Shown: positions 1 to 11,318, counted from the first letter of the stretch. The stretch is DNA of 64,000 nt from Apodemus sylvaticus (GCF_947179515.1 NC_067490.1:29818327-29882326), one strand, 5' to 3'. A program made the numbers and translations. Notes: generated by a model not told the origin, from the sequence alone.

Positions 1-1369
1 TTTGCTGAAGAAAGTCATAGATACAATATTAGTAAATTACTAAAACTATTCTCTGGGCCTTTTCTTCCTTTTCCTCTTTCTTTCTTTTATTTAAAAATTT
101 TAAAATTGAAACAGTTGAACTCGCCATACACTTTTTTTTTTTTTTTAAGAAAATAAGCTCCCTAGAGACCATGTCAGTTGACTGGCTCTGACCAGCGTCT
201 GGGAGTCACAGGATACAGCATCTTGGAGGTGCAATCTTTGGCATCAGAGAGTTGCGGGAAAATTCACATTTGAATTTTCATTTTAATAAGCCAAACTCTG
301 AGCCTCTGAATATTAAATTCAAGAAGTTTGTTTTTTTTTAACGTGTCAATAAAGGGAAAAAAAGACATCCTGTGAAGTGGATAGCTGGATGTTTAGAGGT
401 TACTGTATAGAAAGAGAAAGCAACCCATTAAGAGTACATCTAACCCATTCCTTTTTCCGGTACCCAGTCACAGGTAAGAGTGCCTCGTTCTGGTTTGTCT
501 TTCCAAGCTGACATGCCTGTAGGCACAGCATCCGGCATCCACCTGCCGGTCTGGCAGAGTCCAGCTGCTAACCCCACTGTTTGCTTTAATGGCTTCCCTT
601 GGGCCCAGCATCTGCTCTTCAGGGCTTTCCTGAATCAGAAATTCATTCTGATTCCATCTTTGAGAAGATGGAACGCCACTATCATCTCAGCTTGACTAAA
701 GAAGGGAATTGAGTTGTAGGGTCCGAGAGGTCCATGAGACTAGGTCACCCTTTACCGAAACCCCCAAACCTTCAGGAACCCACAAAGGCTGCAGCAACTG
801 TAGCCAAGACCAACCTGGACTGGGGTGCTTTCTGCCTCTCGGTCTCTGGGACCACCTGGTCCTTGAGTCCCTCTCCCTTTATCAGCGAGGGTCCTAGCAG
901 CAAGCAGAGTTTGATATAGCTGCGGGGCATCCCTGAGGTCACTGGTTTCCCATCCAGCATACTTTATCAAGGAATGGGGGAAAACCGGTAAGGTGAGGTC
1001 TCTTAGCTAACGTCACAGTTCCGGATGCTTGAAGCAGGTTGGAACTCAGACCTCTACAGATAGGAAAAACGAGGCCGGAGGGAAATGATGTGGCGTTGAT
1101 GGCGAGAGCAGAGAAAGGCTCAGCAACTTATAACCAGAGGTCCCCTGAGTCCACTTTCTGGGGTCAGCGGGCATAAACCAATGAGCAGACCTCCCAGGAG
1201 CACCTGTTTTCAATCCAGCCCCCCAGCTCCGGGGAGAAGGATGGGATCTGCTCTGAATTCCCCTTGGGCATGTGCAGACCAGGCATAAAATAGCAAAGTT
1301 GAGCTTACATTTTTTTTTCCCTCGCTCGGTCTTCCCAACTCCCGGAGTCCTTTCCCTCCGTTCCCTCTC
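1..1369. other. unassigned single-copy-like DNA, probable intron 1 flank
   Basis: I see no SINE or LINE here. The stretch holds two short poly-T or poly-A runs near 131-147 and 330-362 and several short open frames without coding character. If the minus-strand splice donor at 1404-1399 is real, this stretch is the beginning of intron 1 of a gene whose later exons lie left of the window. Overlapping frames on both strands at 709-970 are mutually exclusive and none resembles a known protein. Confidence 0.4.
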
Positions 1370-1620
1370 TAGCGACTCCTGCTCGCAGTCCGCCCGGTAC
1401 TTACCAGCTGTGCGCAAGAGATGCGTGCGGCGCCGGGCCAGGTCCCTCGCGGTGGCGCCTGCCTCTGTCTGCCTTCTCTGCGGCACCGAGCTGCGACGCG
1501 GCTGGAGCTCGCTGCCGCCTCTGCTCTGGGATGCGGCTGGGCTGAGCCTGTAGCAGCAATGTGTGGGGCGGAGGGAGCCGCTCGGTCCCGCCCCCGCGAG
1601 CTGAGCTAGGCTCCGCAGGA
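1370..1620 (-). promoter_or_regulatory. CpG-island promoter candidate
   Basis: Roughly thirty CpG dinucleotides occur in about 240 bases, while the surrounding 60 kb is strongly CpG-poor apart from young repeats. A GC box of Sp1 type (CCCGCCCCC) lies near 1586-1597 on the plus strand, just upstream of the proposed minus-strand exon. No TATA box is evident, as is usual for CpG-island promoters. The splice donor inside the island faces left, so the transcript would run on the minus strand. Divergent transcription to the right is possible but nothing on that side shows an exon. The gene cannot be named from this exon alone. Confidence 0.65.
1405..1600 (-). other. putative non-coding first exon with GTAAGT donor
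   Basis: Read on the minus strand, GC-rich sequence ends in CAGCTG at 1410-1405 and is followed at once by GTAAGTACC (1404-1396), a near-perfect mammalian 5' splice site. From about 1620 down to 1405 the minus strand contains no ATG, so the exon would be 5' untranslated. The upstream limit is a guess because no initiator motif is obvious. An open frame reading through the donor (minus strand, 1699-1046) is probably a chance product of GC-rich DNA, because it crosses the splice site and resembles no known protein. Exon identity and gene name are unknown. Confidence 0.5.
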
Positions 1621-2270
1621 CCTGCCCAGTTAGCCCAGGAGACAAATGCAACAGTGGTTCCTGCTCCAGGTGTCCTGAGATCTCTCTGTGCACGTTCACG
1701 TACGACAGAGTCAGTTCCCCAGAGAGTGCGCACCCCCGCGGCTGTCTATCTGTCTGGAAGCTGTTACCCTTCCCTCCTGTAAGTGTGCGTTTACAGGACG
1801 TAGGCTTCTGGTATCAGAAGGTTGCACTTTATCTAACAAGGGATGTTTGGAGAAACTAGCTCTGTTGCACCTGGAATCTGGGTGTTCCCGTTTATTCACG
1901 GATTCTTTTAGCACATTGGAGTCTCACACCGTGAAGAACACTTTTTTTTTTTTTTTGCAATGAAGAGCAGACATCAGTGTATATGAGGCTTCCCTTTTAG
2001 ACTCTCACTAAAGAAGACAAAGTTCTTACTATTAAAGGTCCTTATGTCCTTTAAAAGATGTAGGAAATGGAAGATATTGCTGCTAACAAAACTAAAGAGA
2101 TCCTTTCTGATTCTGGAGGAGGTGACTTCTGCCGGAAGTCCCAAGGGCCTGACAGTCGCCAGAATTACAAGTTTTCTCACTATGGGCTGCTCAATTACCC
2201 TGCATCTGGATTCGAGGAATTCCAGGTTTGGGATAACACTCCCCCATTGACTAATCCCAACTGGCCTGAT
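1621..2270. other. unassigned flank upstream of CpG island
   Basis: This is moderately GC-rich sequence just beyond the island, with a poly-T run near 1940-1956. I recognise no repeat family and no credible coding frame. It may hold distal promoter elements of the minus-strand gene, but that is only inferred from position. Confidence 0.3.
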
Positions 2271-2375
2271 TATAGAAAGATTATACTAAAATATAATATA
2301 TAAATACATATAATAGAAAGATTATATTAAAATATAATATATAAATATATATAATAGAAAGATTATATTAAAATA
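2271..2375. repeat. AT-rich 41-bp minisatellite, about 2.6 copies
   Basis: Units built on TAATAGAAAGATTATATTAA follow one another at about 2271, 2311 and 2352, each about 41 bp, with only a few substitutions between copies. The final unit is partial. Nothing indicates function. Confidence 0.75.
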
Positions 2376-2448
2376 AAATCAGGTAAAAATTCTCATTTAA
2401 AGTGCCTACAAAGTATATGATAGTTAGACTCCTTAGAATATCTGTAAC

Positions 2449-2612
2449 GGCCGGGCGTGGTGGCGCACACCTGTAACCCGAGCACTTGGGAGGCAGAGGC
2501 AGGTGGATTTCTGAGTTCGAGGCCAGCCTGGTCTACAGAGTGAGTTCCAGGACAACCAGGACTACACAGAGAAACCCTGTCTCGAAAAACAAAAAACAAA
2601 ACAAAACAAAAG
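2449..2612 (+). mobile_element. B1 SINE (young Mus type)
   Basis: This is a full-length 7SL-derived B1. It starts GCCGGGCGTGGTGGCGCAC, carries the Mus-type GGATTTCTGAGTTCGAGG segment with A and B box regions for RNA polymerase III, and ends in a CAAAA-type tail. An 8-bp target-site duplication, TCTGTAAC, flanks it at 2441-2448 and 2613-2620, which fixes both ends. Confidence 0.95.
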
Positions 2613-2717
2613 TCTGTAACTCTGCCCTGTGGTAACAACTCTCTACTTGCAGATAATAGACTAAAATTAAACAAAATTAGGTCATTTGCATAAGATGAAA
2701 CAGGAAAATCCAAACCC

Positions 2718-2895
2718 TGGCCCGTGAGATGTCCCAGAGGGTTAAGGTGCTTCCTGCCAGAGGTGATGACTTGAGTTTGATTTCTAGTCCCTGGAGAATG
2801 GAAGGAGAGACCTGGCTCCCATCAACTGTGCTCTAATTACACACATGCCTCATGCACATGTGTGCATTCACCAGTACGCATGTATAAATTTGATT
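2718..2895 (+). mobile_element. ID/B4-type SINE, diverged
   Basis: The segment follows the tRNA-derived rodent SINE pattern of GGGTTAAGGTGCTT followed by CCTGCCAG, GATGACTTGAGTTTGA and GGAAGGAGAGA, and ends in CA-rich sequence. It has many substitutions, so it is an old copy. The subfamily cannot be set by eye. Confidence 0.65.
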
Positions 2896-3618
2896 TAAAA
2901 TTTTAAGAGAGGGCTGAGGAAAAGTTCCACAGTAAAGATCTCCTGCTGCTGTCACAGAGAACCAGCACTGTGTTCCCAGTGCACATGTCACACATGGCAA
3001 GTGGATGAAGCTCCGGTTCTAAAGGTTTTGTCACCCTCTTCCGTCTCCATAGATGCTGCTTGCATGTAATAAATAAATATACTTGCAGGGAAAACACATA
3101 TAAACACAAACTAAAAGTTAATCTCATTTTTAACCAAGCTGATTTTAAAACTTAACAGTCTTTCTGCCTTCAGAACTAATGACATATTTAAATTGCATCC
3201 TGGTAATATGATGAATTCTCTAAATGCTGGGATATGTGCATTTTTTCCCCTGAGAACATTTACGGAGTCACAATGTATCCATAAAAAGACCAAACATTAC
3301 TTCTGTCTTTAGCATAGCTTGAAAACCTATTTGGCATATTTCCAAGTCCAATGCTAGTCTATGGTGTAATAATTGTGTTATCTACTTATTCTAAAGCTAG
3401 TTCCTGTTAGGGATTTATGATGGGGTGTGTGCATAAAATATCAGACATTGAGCTATTATATAACAATGACCAAAGTTTTATGATTGTGCAACTATAGTTT
3501 TGCTTATTCACAATTTGTTTTGTTTTTTAAAAAAGCCTGCATTTTGGGACAATTTTTATTTTTAAAACTAGCCCTCAGTGATGTGCCTTTAAAGTACTAC
3601 ATACTCAAAAATCATCTG

Positions 3619-3806
3619 TGGGACTGGAGAGATGACTCAGTGGTTAAGAACACCGACTGCTCTTCTGAAGGTTATGAGTTCAAATCCCAGCAACCACGTG
3701 GTAGTTCACAACCATCTTTAATGGTATCTGACATCCTCTTTTGGTGTCTGAAGACAGCTACAGTGTACTTACACATATAATAAAAGATAAATCTTTAAAA
3801 AAAATT
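3619..3806 (+). mobile_element. B2 SINE
   Basis: The 5' half is tRNA-like (GGACTGGAGAGATGACTCAG, then GAGTTCAAATCCCAGCAACC, the B box). The 3' half has the B2-specific TGTCTGAAGACAGCTACAG and an AATAAA-like tail. A 12-bp duplication, AAAAATCATCTG, lies at 3607-3618 and 3807-3818. B2 elements carry an RNA polymerase III promoter, but nothing here shows current activity. Confidence 0.95.
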
Positions 3807-3818
3807 AAAAATCATCTG

Positions 3819-5796
3819 AACCAATAGGTGTCACAATAGTATGTCTTCAAACATATGCTTCAAACAGATGCTTAGAGAGATTTTTTTTAATTCTGTACTG
3901 CTTTATCTATTTATTTACTTATTTATTTACTTACTTATTTACATAAGAAACACTGTGCCACAAAAATATGTGTAGCAGTCAGAGGACAATTTTAGGGAGA
4001 CTTGATTTTTTCCTTCTATTATGCTGGTCAGGTTTCATGGTAGCAAATATCTTTACCAAATGAGTAGTTTTAAGTGAACAAATTGATTTCCTTATGCTTC
4101 TTTTTATGTATAGTGACTTAAGAAAAACTATTTGTGCAATGTTCTTGGCTATTTAGAGAAGACTGAAGTTTTTTTTTTTTGTGTCTTCTCATGTCTAAAT
4201 AAAGCCAAGTGTCACCAAGTGGTCAGCTAGAAGGTCTGCAGCAACTGCCACTGGACAGAACTCACTGTATATCTAATAAAATATTTCAAGTCCAAGAGTT
4301 GAAGGCAACAGTAGCTTCCCACAGTTGCATTAAATTGTGTTAGATGGTGACTTTAAATACAGAAAGTTCAAGTCAGCTTCAACGTTCTAGCAAGAGATAT
4401 GATCAAAGCAAGATGGTGGGAAGAAAAGAGGGAAGCTTAAACGTTAGCTCTCAGAGTAGATGAAGGAGAGGGGGATGAAGTAAACTCAAGACAAGATAAA
4501 AAAAAAAGATGAAAGCTGAGAGGAGAAAATAAAACCTTTCCATCTCAATCAAATTACAAAGACAAGAAGACAAAGGTTGAGTACGAAGGTAGGCTGCCAT
4601 TTATAGACATTTTCACAGAATAACGGTGGCATAATTTTATGGAGAAGCTGTAGGTAAGACTGTAGGCTGGCCAGGGCAATGGCCAAACAACTGGGGAGTA
4701 AAGTACCCACATAGACACCAAAGCCACCAACAGTGATGCCTGTGAGTATATGATTAGATCATGGCTCAGGAGATACTCACGAATGTTGTGGAAAGATCGG
4801 GAATTTAAGGAAGAGTTCAGAAGTGCACATGTGCACACCCAGAGAGGAAGAATCTAAGTGGGTTAAAGGTGAAAGGTGAGAGGTGACTAACAGTTCAACA
4901 GCAGCAGGTCATGACGCTGTTCCCCTGACCTCTAGGAGTGTGCAAGAAGACAAATAACCCACCAAGCTGAAAGAAGAAACTGAAATCCAGAGCAAGGAGG
5001 AAGTTCTTGTCAAGGATTTATACAGGTGGTAATAATGTTCCTTAATACTAAATAAAGATCCTCCAAGGTTAAATCGGTTCCATGGAGAAACCCTTCAGGG
5101 CCCTACAACTTGTACCCTTGAACAAAGCTTTGCCTCTAAGAAAACCCTACCTTCTCTACCTGCCTTGAAACCCTTGACATACTTGAAACAAAAAGAAGCA
5201 CTTTCATCTTGCCACTGGCCTATGAAGAGTATGTGATCAAAACTGTGGGCCCGGGGTGTGAAGCAAGAAGCAGTAGAGTCTCTGCCTCTTGAAGCAGGAG
5301 ATTGCACTTCAATGGGACACCAAGATTTTTAGGGAGAAGGGCTGTGCTAGGTCTCAAATGAGTTCTGGGTTCTGTTTGCTTGGGGCAGTGCTGGCTGAGA
5401 TCCGAGAGGAAATTGGGGACAGTCACTAACAACCTGTAGTTGCCCATGGCTGCATATGGACGGTTGGGGTTCTCTGGAAGAAGAGATGGGATAGAAAACA
5501 GGGTGGCAAGAGAAACTCATGGAGTCAAGGTATGATTTCTTGCTCAAGGCTCAAACTTTAATGAAGGTCTCCAAATATATATATAGGCAGGGCAAGACAC
5601 CTCCCCCAAAGGCTGGAAACTGGTTCTGCTTGTTCTGCAGGAGGCTGTATCTCTCTGGAAGCTGCTATCCTTGGAGAACAATGGGCCAGACCTTCGAAGG
5701 CAGGATTGTAGCTAGCCCCAAGGCTAGGGGAGGGCACAGTTCCCACACCATAAAAAAGGCTCACTACAACAACCTACTCTGCAGTTCTTTCTGAGA
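3819..5796. other. unassigned DNA with a TTTA/TTAC simple repeat
   Basis: A simple repeat of TTTA and TTAC units lies at about 3905-3946. The rest shows no SINE or LINE that I recognise. Minus-strand open frames at 4838-4554 and 5447-5095 have no recognisable domain. The segment around 5520-5640, with a TTTAAT signal and a TATATATATA run, could be part of an old LTR, but this is weak. Confidence 0.3.
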
Positions 5797-6245
5797 GTAT
5801 TTTAGCTTCCTGCGGTTGCATAACAAATTGTTACAACCTGGGTGATTCGAACATTTTTGTAATCTCTCATAATTCAGGGATCAAAGTCTGAAGTCAAGGT
5901 CTGGATAGGCTCTATGTGTCTGTCTTTGTCTCTGTCGTGTTTGTCTCTCGGTTTGTCTCACTCTATCTTTGTCTCTGTCTCTCTTTTTTTTCTTTTTCCC
6001 TCTCTCTGTCCCACTTCCTTTCTTCTTTCCTCCCTCCTCCCCCCAGTTCTAAAGGCCCTGGGGGAGAAAGCCACTGTTACCTCTTCTGGCTTTCAGTCAT
6101 AAGCCATCCTTGATGCAGATGGGCTTGTGCTGCGTGTTATATTCTCCCTGACCCTCTCATTATGCGTTCCTAGATTTCCCCTCTACGTAAGGGCACTTGT
6201 AGGGCACATCCAATTATGCTTAGATGACTTCATCAGGACACACAG
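5797..6245. repeat. old interspersed repeat remnant split by pyrimidine tract
   Basis: The left arm (GGTTGCATAACAAATTGTTACAACCTGGGTGATTCGAAC and following) and the right arm (AGTTCTAAAGGCC to about 6240) resemble a widespread mammalian dispersed element in which a CATAACAAA segment is followed by a segment about an organism-wide conserved AGTTCTGGAGGC motif. Between them, at about 5910-6045, lies a TCTCTGTCTT-type pyrimidine tract. The family is not named because the match is by memory only. Confidence 0.35.
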
Positions 6246-6261
6246 TCTATATCAAAACAGA

Positions 6262-6436
6262 GGCTCTCAGCCTTCCTAATACTGCAACTCATGCTGTGGT
6301 GAACCCCAACCCCCCCAAAAATTATTTTAATTATTACCTCATAACTGTAATTTTGCTACTGTTACAAATCACAATGTAAACATCTGGATTTTCTGGTGGT
6401 CTTAGGTGACCTCTGTGAAAGAGTGTTGAGAAATAT
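6262..6436 (+). mobile_element. hAT-type non-autonomous DNA transposon (URR1-like)
   Basis: The left end, CAGAGGCTCTCAGCCTTCC, matches the Charlie-group terminal repeat CAGNGGTTCTCAACCTT with few changes. The middle (ATTTTGCTACTGTTA, ATAACTGTAATTTT) and the right part (GACCTCTGTGAAAGAGTGTTGAGAA) follow the short rodent hAT element often called URR1. There is no transposase and the terminal repeats are decayed, so it is a fossil. Confidence 0.65.
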
Positions 6437-8924
6437 CATCTTTAAAGATCTTTTAAAAGGCAATCACATTCACAAGCATCAGGGACTAGGATTTGAACAC
6501 ATGTTTTTAAGACAGAACCACTAGTCTACTATACCCCAATCTACAGGGCCATAGAATTGGGCAGGCTGCATGATACTACCAGGTTAGAGATTTTTCAAGA
6601 CTATTTGGCAAAACTGAGCTATCATAGCAATAAGAGGCTTATTAACATTTTTGAAGAATTTGGAACATTAAATGTACTACAAATAAAACTCTGAAGGTAA
6701 AAATTTTCCAGAGTGATGTTAGATCTTTGGAGTAGTGGCTTGTCACTAGAAACAGAAGACAAAGATCCTCGTGGTTCAGCGTTTCCACCTCATTGCTGGG
6801 GTGTCAGAACATGGACATGTATTGTTCAGTGAAGGGGAAATGCAGTCTAGCACAGGGGTCCCCAGGGGTCCCAGCCCATGTTCATCCAGGTGAGAAACTG
6901 TAGAGGCTGGAACGCAGCTGTGGTCTCAAGCTTCTTGGCATTCAGACTCTGCTGGGAACCTCGAGGAGTTGAAAATGAGGAGGGAAGGGGGCAGGTACCA
7001 TCATCCTCTACCTGTGTACCCAGACACCATCAGGGACTGTGAGGAGTTAGTCTAGATGGCCTAGGTCCGGGGTGGGAATGGGGGTGAGATCTGGCTTAGT
7101 TCAAAGTGAGTGATTGTAGGAGTATAAAGGAGCTTCTAAAGGGGTCTTAGAAAGGGCTCTCTATGACAACAGCGCCCCCCCACCCCAGGTTCTTGATGAA
7201 GGAGACTATTTTTGTTTGTCCAAACTGCTTTATTCATGGCAGATGAAGATGCATACACCTTTCTCAGGATGAACCAGAGATTAAATACCATTTGCAGGAA
7301 GGGATGCCCAGGAAGAGAAACTCATTGGCTGAACACTTGGGGCCTATCTAGATGCCTCATTAGCATAGAGAATGCTTAAATTCTATACTACATGGCTAGT
7401 TGTCATGGTCTTCTCAGTGGGATGTTATGGTCATGTGCTTCAGGACAGGACTGGGGTTGGGATTTAGTCTGAACTCCTTCCATTCTGAACTATGAGTTTT
7501 TTTAATCGGGTTTCTGAACTTCGCTGCTACCTTACCTGTTGTGTCTGGTGGCATGGTCCACTTCCCCACAGATCCATGTTCCTATGGGAAGATCTAGTCC
7601 AAGTACAGATAATCGAGAGAATGGGGTTCTGCGGTCATTTTCTTCACCACCTTTCCATTCTGGAGTACTGGCATTGTTCCCTAGTGTCAAAAGATAGTTT
7701 ATGGGAGGGCCACATTTCATCTCTCCCTGAAAGCAAAAAACTGAACAGGGCTGGAGTATTTAGTACCTTTGCACCTTTCTGACATTGGCACCAAAGCTGT
7801 AATAGTTCCCTAAGCTATTTCCATATGGGAGACAGTCTTAAGCATCCTTCAGGAGGGAGAAGGGAGTATTTAAAATAGTGTTAGTCATGCTCCTTTCTCT
7901 GCTGGCTGGCAGGCAATCAAAGAGCATTCAAGTAGCTGCTAGGGACTAATGGAACTATCTCCATAAAGCAAAACTCCCTGATTCTTCATCTTTATTAGAG
8001 GCAGAGAACTAGAAATTGCCATTTGGTTAATGATGATTGTAAGAGATGTCAAAGCAGTTTAAGAAGGTTTTTATTTGTTTGTTTGTTTGCTTGTTTGTTT
8101 GTTTAGGTTTTTAAAAACAGGTTAGAAGAGCATTTGGCTTTTTTAATTGTCTTCTTGAGGATGTGTGGCCAGACCTGAACTGTGGCACTGGTTGTGACCA
8201 CAAGTCTAATAACAATATGATTGAAGGATTGTTGTAATATCAATTTCTATGTCTCTGAACTGGCTTCCACACTAAATTGAAATTCTACCCAGGATGAAGG
8301 ACATTTTTCCAACTTACTCATTTCTCATCGCAAGTCTTACCACATTCAGATACAAATTCTGTTTTCTAGCTAGGTTAAACCAACTCATCCTTCCAGTGAC
8401 TCCTTTTCCAGTATTCCTAAGCAGTGCCAAAGGCTAGGGTGGTTTTCCTACATTCCACTCTTCACCAAAGCCACCAAACTTCTTCAAACTTCTGTCCACA
8501 GAGTGTTTACTTTCTGGGAGATTGATTACATTTCTTTCATCTCTCCACAAGTCAGTCAACCATGTACCAAGTTGCACAGGTTTAAGGACCATAGCAATTC
8601 TAAGTTAGCGTCTGTGAACTTTCTCATATGTACTCACATGTATTGTCTCCTAATTGTAACATGAGTTTAGTAGATGATTATGGTCTTGCATTACTCAACT
8701 GCTGTAGATATATATAAAGAATGGTAAGATATCACAAAAAGGCTTGATTCTTTCTTGATTTAGAGACTTTCTAAAAAGAAGGCTCAATCTACTCTAAGTT
8801 TCAACAATAATGTGTAACTCATTGTTTGCTTGGGTTGAGTTTTGTTGTTGTTCCCAAATTTCCATACATGATACAGGAGTTTTAACAGCATAATTTTAAC
8901 ATTGTCCCATAAATGCCAGACAAA
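6437..8924. other. unassigned DNA, no gene seen
   Basis: Apart from a TTTG-type simple repeat at about 8073-8104, I find no recognisable repeat family and no open frame with coding character. A 96-codon plus-strand frame at 7492-7782 has no known domain. GC content is moderate. This is one of the longer stretches here without visible transposons. Confidence 0.35.
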
Positions 8925-9062
8925 CAACAAAAATGTGGGGGTCAGAGGGTAACCTGTGGAACTTAGTTCTTTCCTCCACCATATGGGTCTAGGGATCAAA
9001 CTCAGCTTCTCCAGCTTGGCAACAAGCCCTTTACCCACTGAACAGCTCACTTGTCCAGGGGA
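8925..9062 (-). mobile_element. ID/B4-type SINE fragment, antisense
   Basis: On the plus strand the segment reads CATATGGGTCTAGGGATCAA, then CAGCTTGGCAACAAGCCCTT and TACCCACTGAACAGCTCAC. This is the reverse complement of the tRNA-like half of a rodent ID/B4-type SINE. It is truncated and diverged. Longer open frames crossing it on both strands are therefore not genes. Confidence 0.6.
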
Positions 9063-9600
9063 TATCTTGTCTGTAACTCTAAATTTGTCAAAGCTGGTTC
9101 TATTATTAAATCTTGGTTGTCTTCTATCTCGAATCCAAAATATCTTCCTGTGGGTCATAAGAAGTTTTCTACACCCATAAATTCTTTGATCACCTGTAGG
9201 AAAGTGAAAGAGTATTTGATGTTATAGAATAGAACTTTAGGGAGATGAAAATGTCTGGAAAGAAATTTTATTTCCAATGATGGATTTCAGCACTGCTCTG
9301 ATATCTCAGATTTGCCATCTTTTTTTTGTCTATAAATTGGACTTTTGAATTGCCATCAATAGATATGCATAAGATAAATCATTTCTTCCAGTTATCTAGA
9401 GGTAAAGAAAGGAAAGAAACATTTGAAATGGAAGGAGGTGACTATAATATGCACTTGAAGATACAGCAGAAGCTCCAGGCTTTCCTGGTTGCACCAAAAC
9501 TACTTGAGAACAATTATTTCTTTTTAAAATTTGATTGTAAAAAAGTGGTCAGAGTAATTGTAGAAAACCAGTCATCTCAATATTTCAAAGAAGTTTCTGT

Positions 9601-9940
9601 GCCATACAGAAACTTTGTAATTTTATGAGGTCCCATTTGTCAATTCTTGATCTTAGAGCATATGCTATTGGTGTTCTGTTCAGAGACTTTCTCCCTGTAC
9701 TGATGTCCTCAAGGGTCTTCCCCAGTTTCTTTTCTATTAGCTTCAGAGTATCTGGCTTTATGTGGAGGTCCTTGATCCATTTGGATTTGAACTTAGTACA
9801 AGGAGACAAGGATGGATCAATTCGCATTCTTCTGCATGCTGACCTCCAGTTGAACCAGCACCATTTGTTGAAAAGGCTATCTTTTTTCCATTGGATGTTT
9901 TCAGCCCCTTTGTCAAGGATCAAGTGGCCATAGGTGTGTG
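9601..9940 (-). pseudogene. L1 ORF2 internal fragment (inverted 5' piece)
   Basis: The minus strand translates as L1 ORF2 sequence between the reverse transcriptase and the C-terminus (HTYGHLILDKGAENIQWKKD onward to KWDLIKLQSFC), about 110 residues without a stop. The frame has no start and its 3' continuation lies in the opposite orientation at 9941 onward. Confidence 0.9.
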
Positions 9941-10703
9941 AGCAAAGGACACCATCAAAAGGACAAATCGGCAACCAACAAATTGGGAAAAGATCTTCAC
10001 CAATTCTACATCAGATAGAGGGCTAATATCCAATATATATAAAGAACTCAAGAAGTTAGACTCCAGAAAACCAAACAACCCTATTAAAAAATGGGGTACA
10101 GAGTTAAACAAAGAATTCTCACCTGAAGAACTTCGGATGGTAGAGAAACATCTTAAAAAATGCTCAACTTCATTAGTCATTAGGGAAATGCAAATCAAAA
10201 CAACCCTGAGATTTCATCTTACACCAGTCAGAATGGCTAAGATTAAAAATTCAGGAGACAGCAGGTGTTGGCGAGGATGTGGAGAAAGAGGAACACTTCT
10301 CCACTGCTGGTGGGGTTGCAAATTGGTACAACCACTCTGGAAATCAGTCTGGCGGTTCCTCCGAAAACTGGGCACCTTACTTCCAGAAGATCCTGCTATA
10401 CCACTCCTGGGCATATACCCAGAGGATTCCCCAGCATGTAATAAGGATACATGTTCTACTATGTTCATAGCAGCCCTATTTATAATTGCCAGAAGTTGGA
10501 AAGAACCCAGGTATCCCTCAACAGAAGAGTGGATGCAAAAAATGTGGTATATATACACAATGGAGTACTATTCAGCCATTAGAAACAATGAATTCATGAA
10601 ATTCTTAGGCAAATGGATGGAGCTAGAGAACATCATACTAAGTGAGGTAACCCAGATTCAAAAGATGAATCATGGTATGCACTCACTAATAAGTGGATAT
10701 TAA
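9941..10703 (+). pseudogene. L1 ORF2 C-terminal fragment
   Basis: About 254 codons encode the C-terminal end of the LINE-1 endonuclease/reverse-transcriptase polyprotein. The cysteine-rich segment is visible (CWRGCGERGTLLHCWWGC), followed by KLVQPLWKSVWRF and the usual end HSLISGY with its stop at 10701-10703. Endonuclease and reverse transcriptase domains are absent. The 3'UTR follows with a G-rich polypurine stretch near 10825-10910. Confidence 0.9.
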
Positions 10704-11283
10704 CCTAGAAAATGGAATACCCAAAACATAATCCACATATCAAATGAGGTACAAGAAGAACGGAGGAGTGGCCCCTTGTTCTGGAAAGACTCAGTGAAGC
10801 AGTATAGAGCAAAATCAGAACAGGGAAGTGGGAAGGGTTGGGTGGGAAGACAGGGGGAGGGAAGGGGACTGATGGGACTTTCGGGGAGTGGGGGTCCAGA
10901 AAAGGGGAAATCATTTGAAATGTAAATAAATATATCAATAAATTAAAAAAAAGAAGTTTCTGTATTTATTCCACCTCAAAATGTGCTTTTATTTTTTAAA
11001 CTAATTTTAAGATTTTCTTCTTTCTAGTCATTTGCTATGATGACTTTAGTCCAGGTATTTTAATTTTCTGTGTATTTGAGGATCATTGTATGAGTCAGCT
11101 TCCTACAACTGTGACAAATACTTAAGATAAAACATTTGAAAGGAGGAAATGATTTCACAAGTCTTAGTAAATATTTTCTTGGCTCTATGCTTTGGACTCA
11201 CAGTGTCACATAGTACCTTGTGGCAGGAGAGTATGGTGGTCTGATTACCCCGTGACAACTTGGAAATAACAGGAAATACAAAG

Positions 11284-11285
<2 letters not shown>

Positions 11286-11315
<30 letters not shown>
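11286..11315. repeat. (TC)15 microsatellite
   Basis: This is a pure 30-bp TC dinucleotide run. Confidence 0.95.

Positions 11316-11318
<3 letters not shown>

Larger units (their letters stand above)
9601..10949 (+). mobile_element. LINE-1 insertion with 5' inversion and 14-bp TSD
   Basis: A 14-bp duplication, AAAGAAGTTTCTGT, flanks the element at 9587-9600 and 10950-10963. Positions 9601-9940 are antisense ORF2 and 9941-10949 are sense ORF2 C-terminus, 3'UTR and A-rich tail. In an intact LINE-1 the sense piece directly follows the inverted piece, and only about two bases (GC) are shared at the break, so essentially nothing was lost. This is the classic product of twin priming during target-primed reverse transcription. 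Divergence from mouse L1 consensus is low, so the insertion is fairly young. It is incapable of retrotransposition. Confidence 0.93.

Noticed and set aside
1046..1699. 217-codon minus-strand open frame over the CpG island
   Set aside because: It reads straight through the strong splice donor, is arginine/serine-rich as expected from GC-rich DNA, and resembles no protein.
3619..3690. Functional tRNA gene
   Set aside because: The tRNA-like part is the 5' half of a B2 SINE with a full TSD.
4554..4838. Hydrophobic minus-strand frame, possible membrane protein
   Set aside because: No family recognised, no splice or promoter support, and an alternative frame is equally hydrophobic. Probably chance.
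9326..9628. 100-codon plus-strand frame ending in the inverted L1
   Set aside because: It crosses the target-site duplication and enters antisense L1, with no domain.
10137..10703. 188-codon plus-strand open frame as a host gene
   Set aside because: It is the C-terminal end of LINE-1 ORF2 inside a TSD-flanked insertion.
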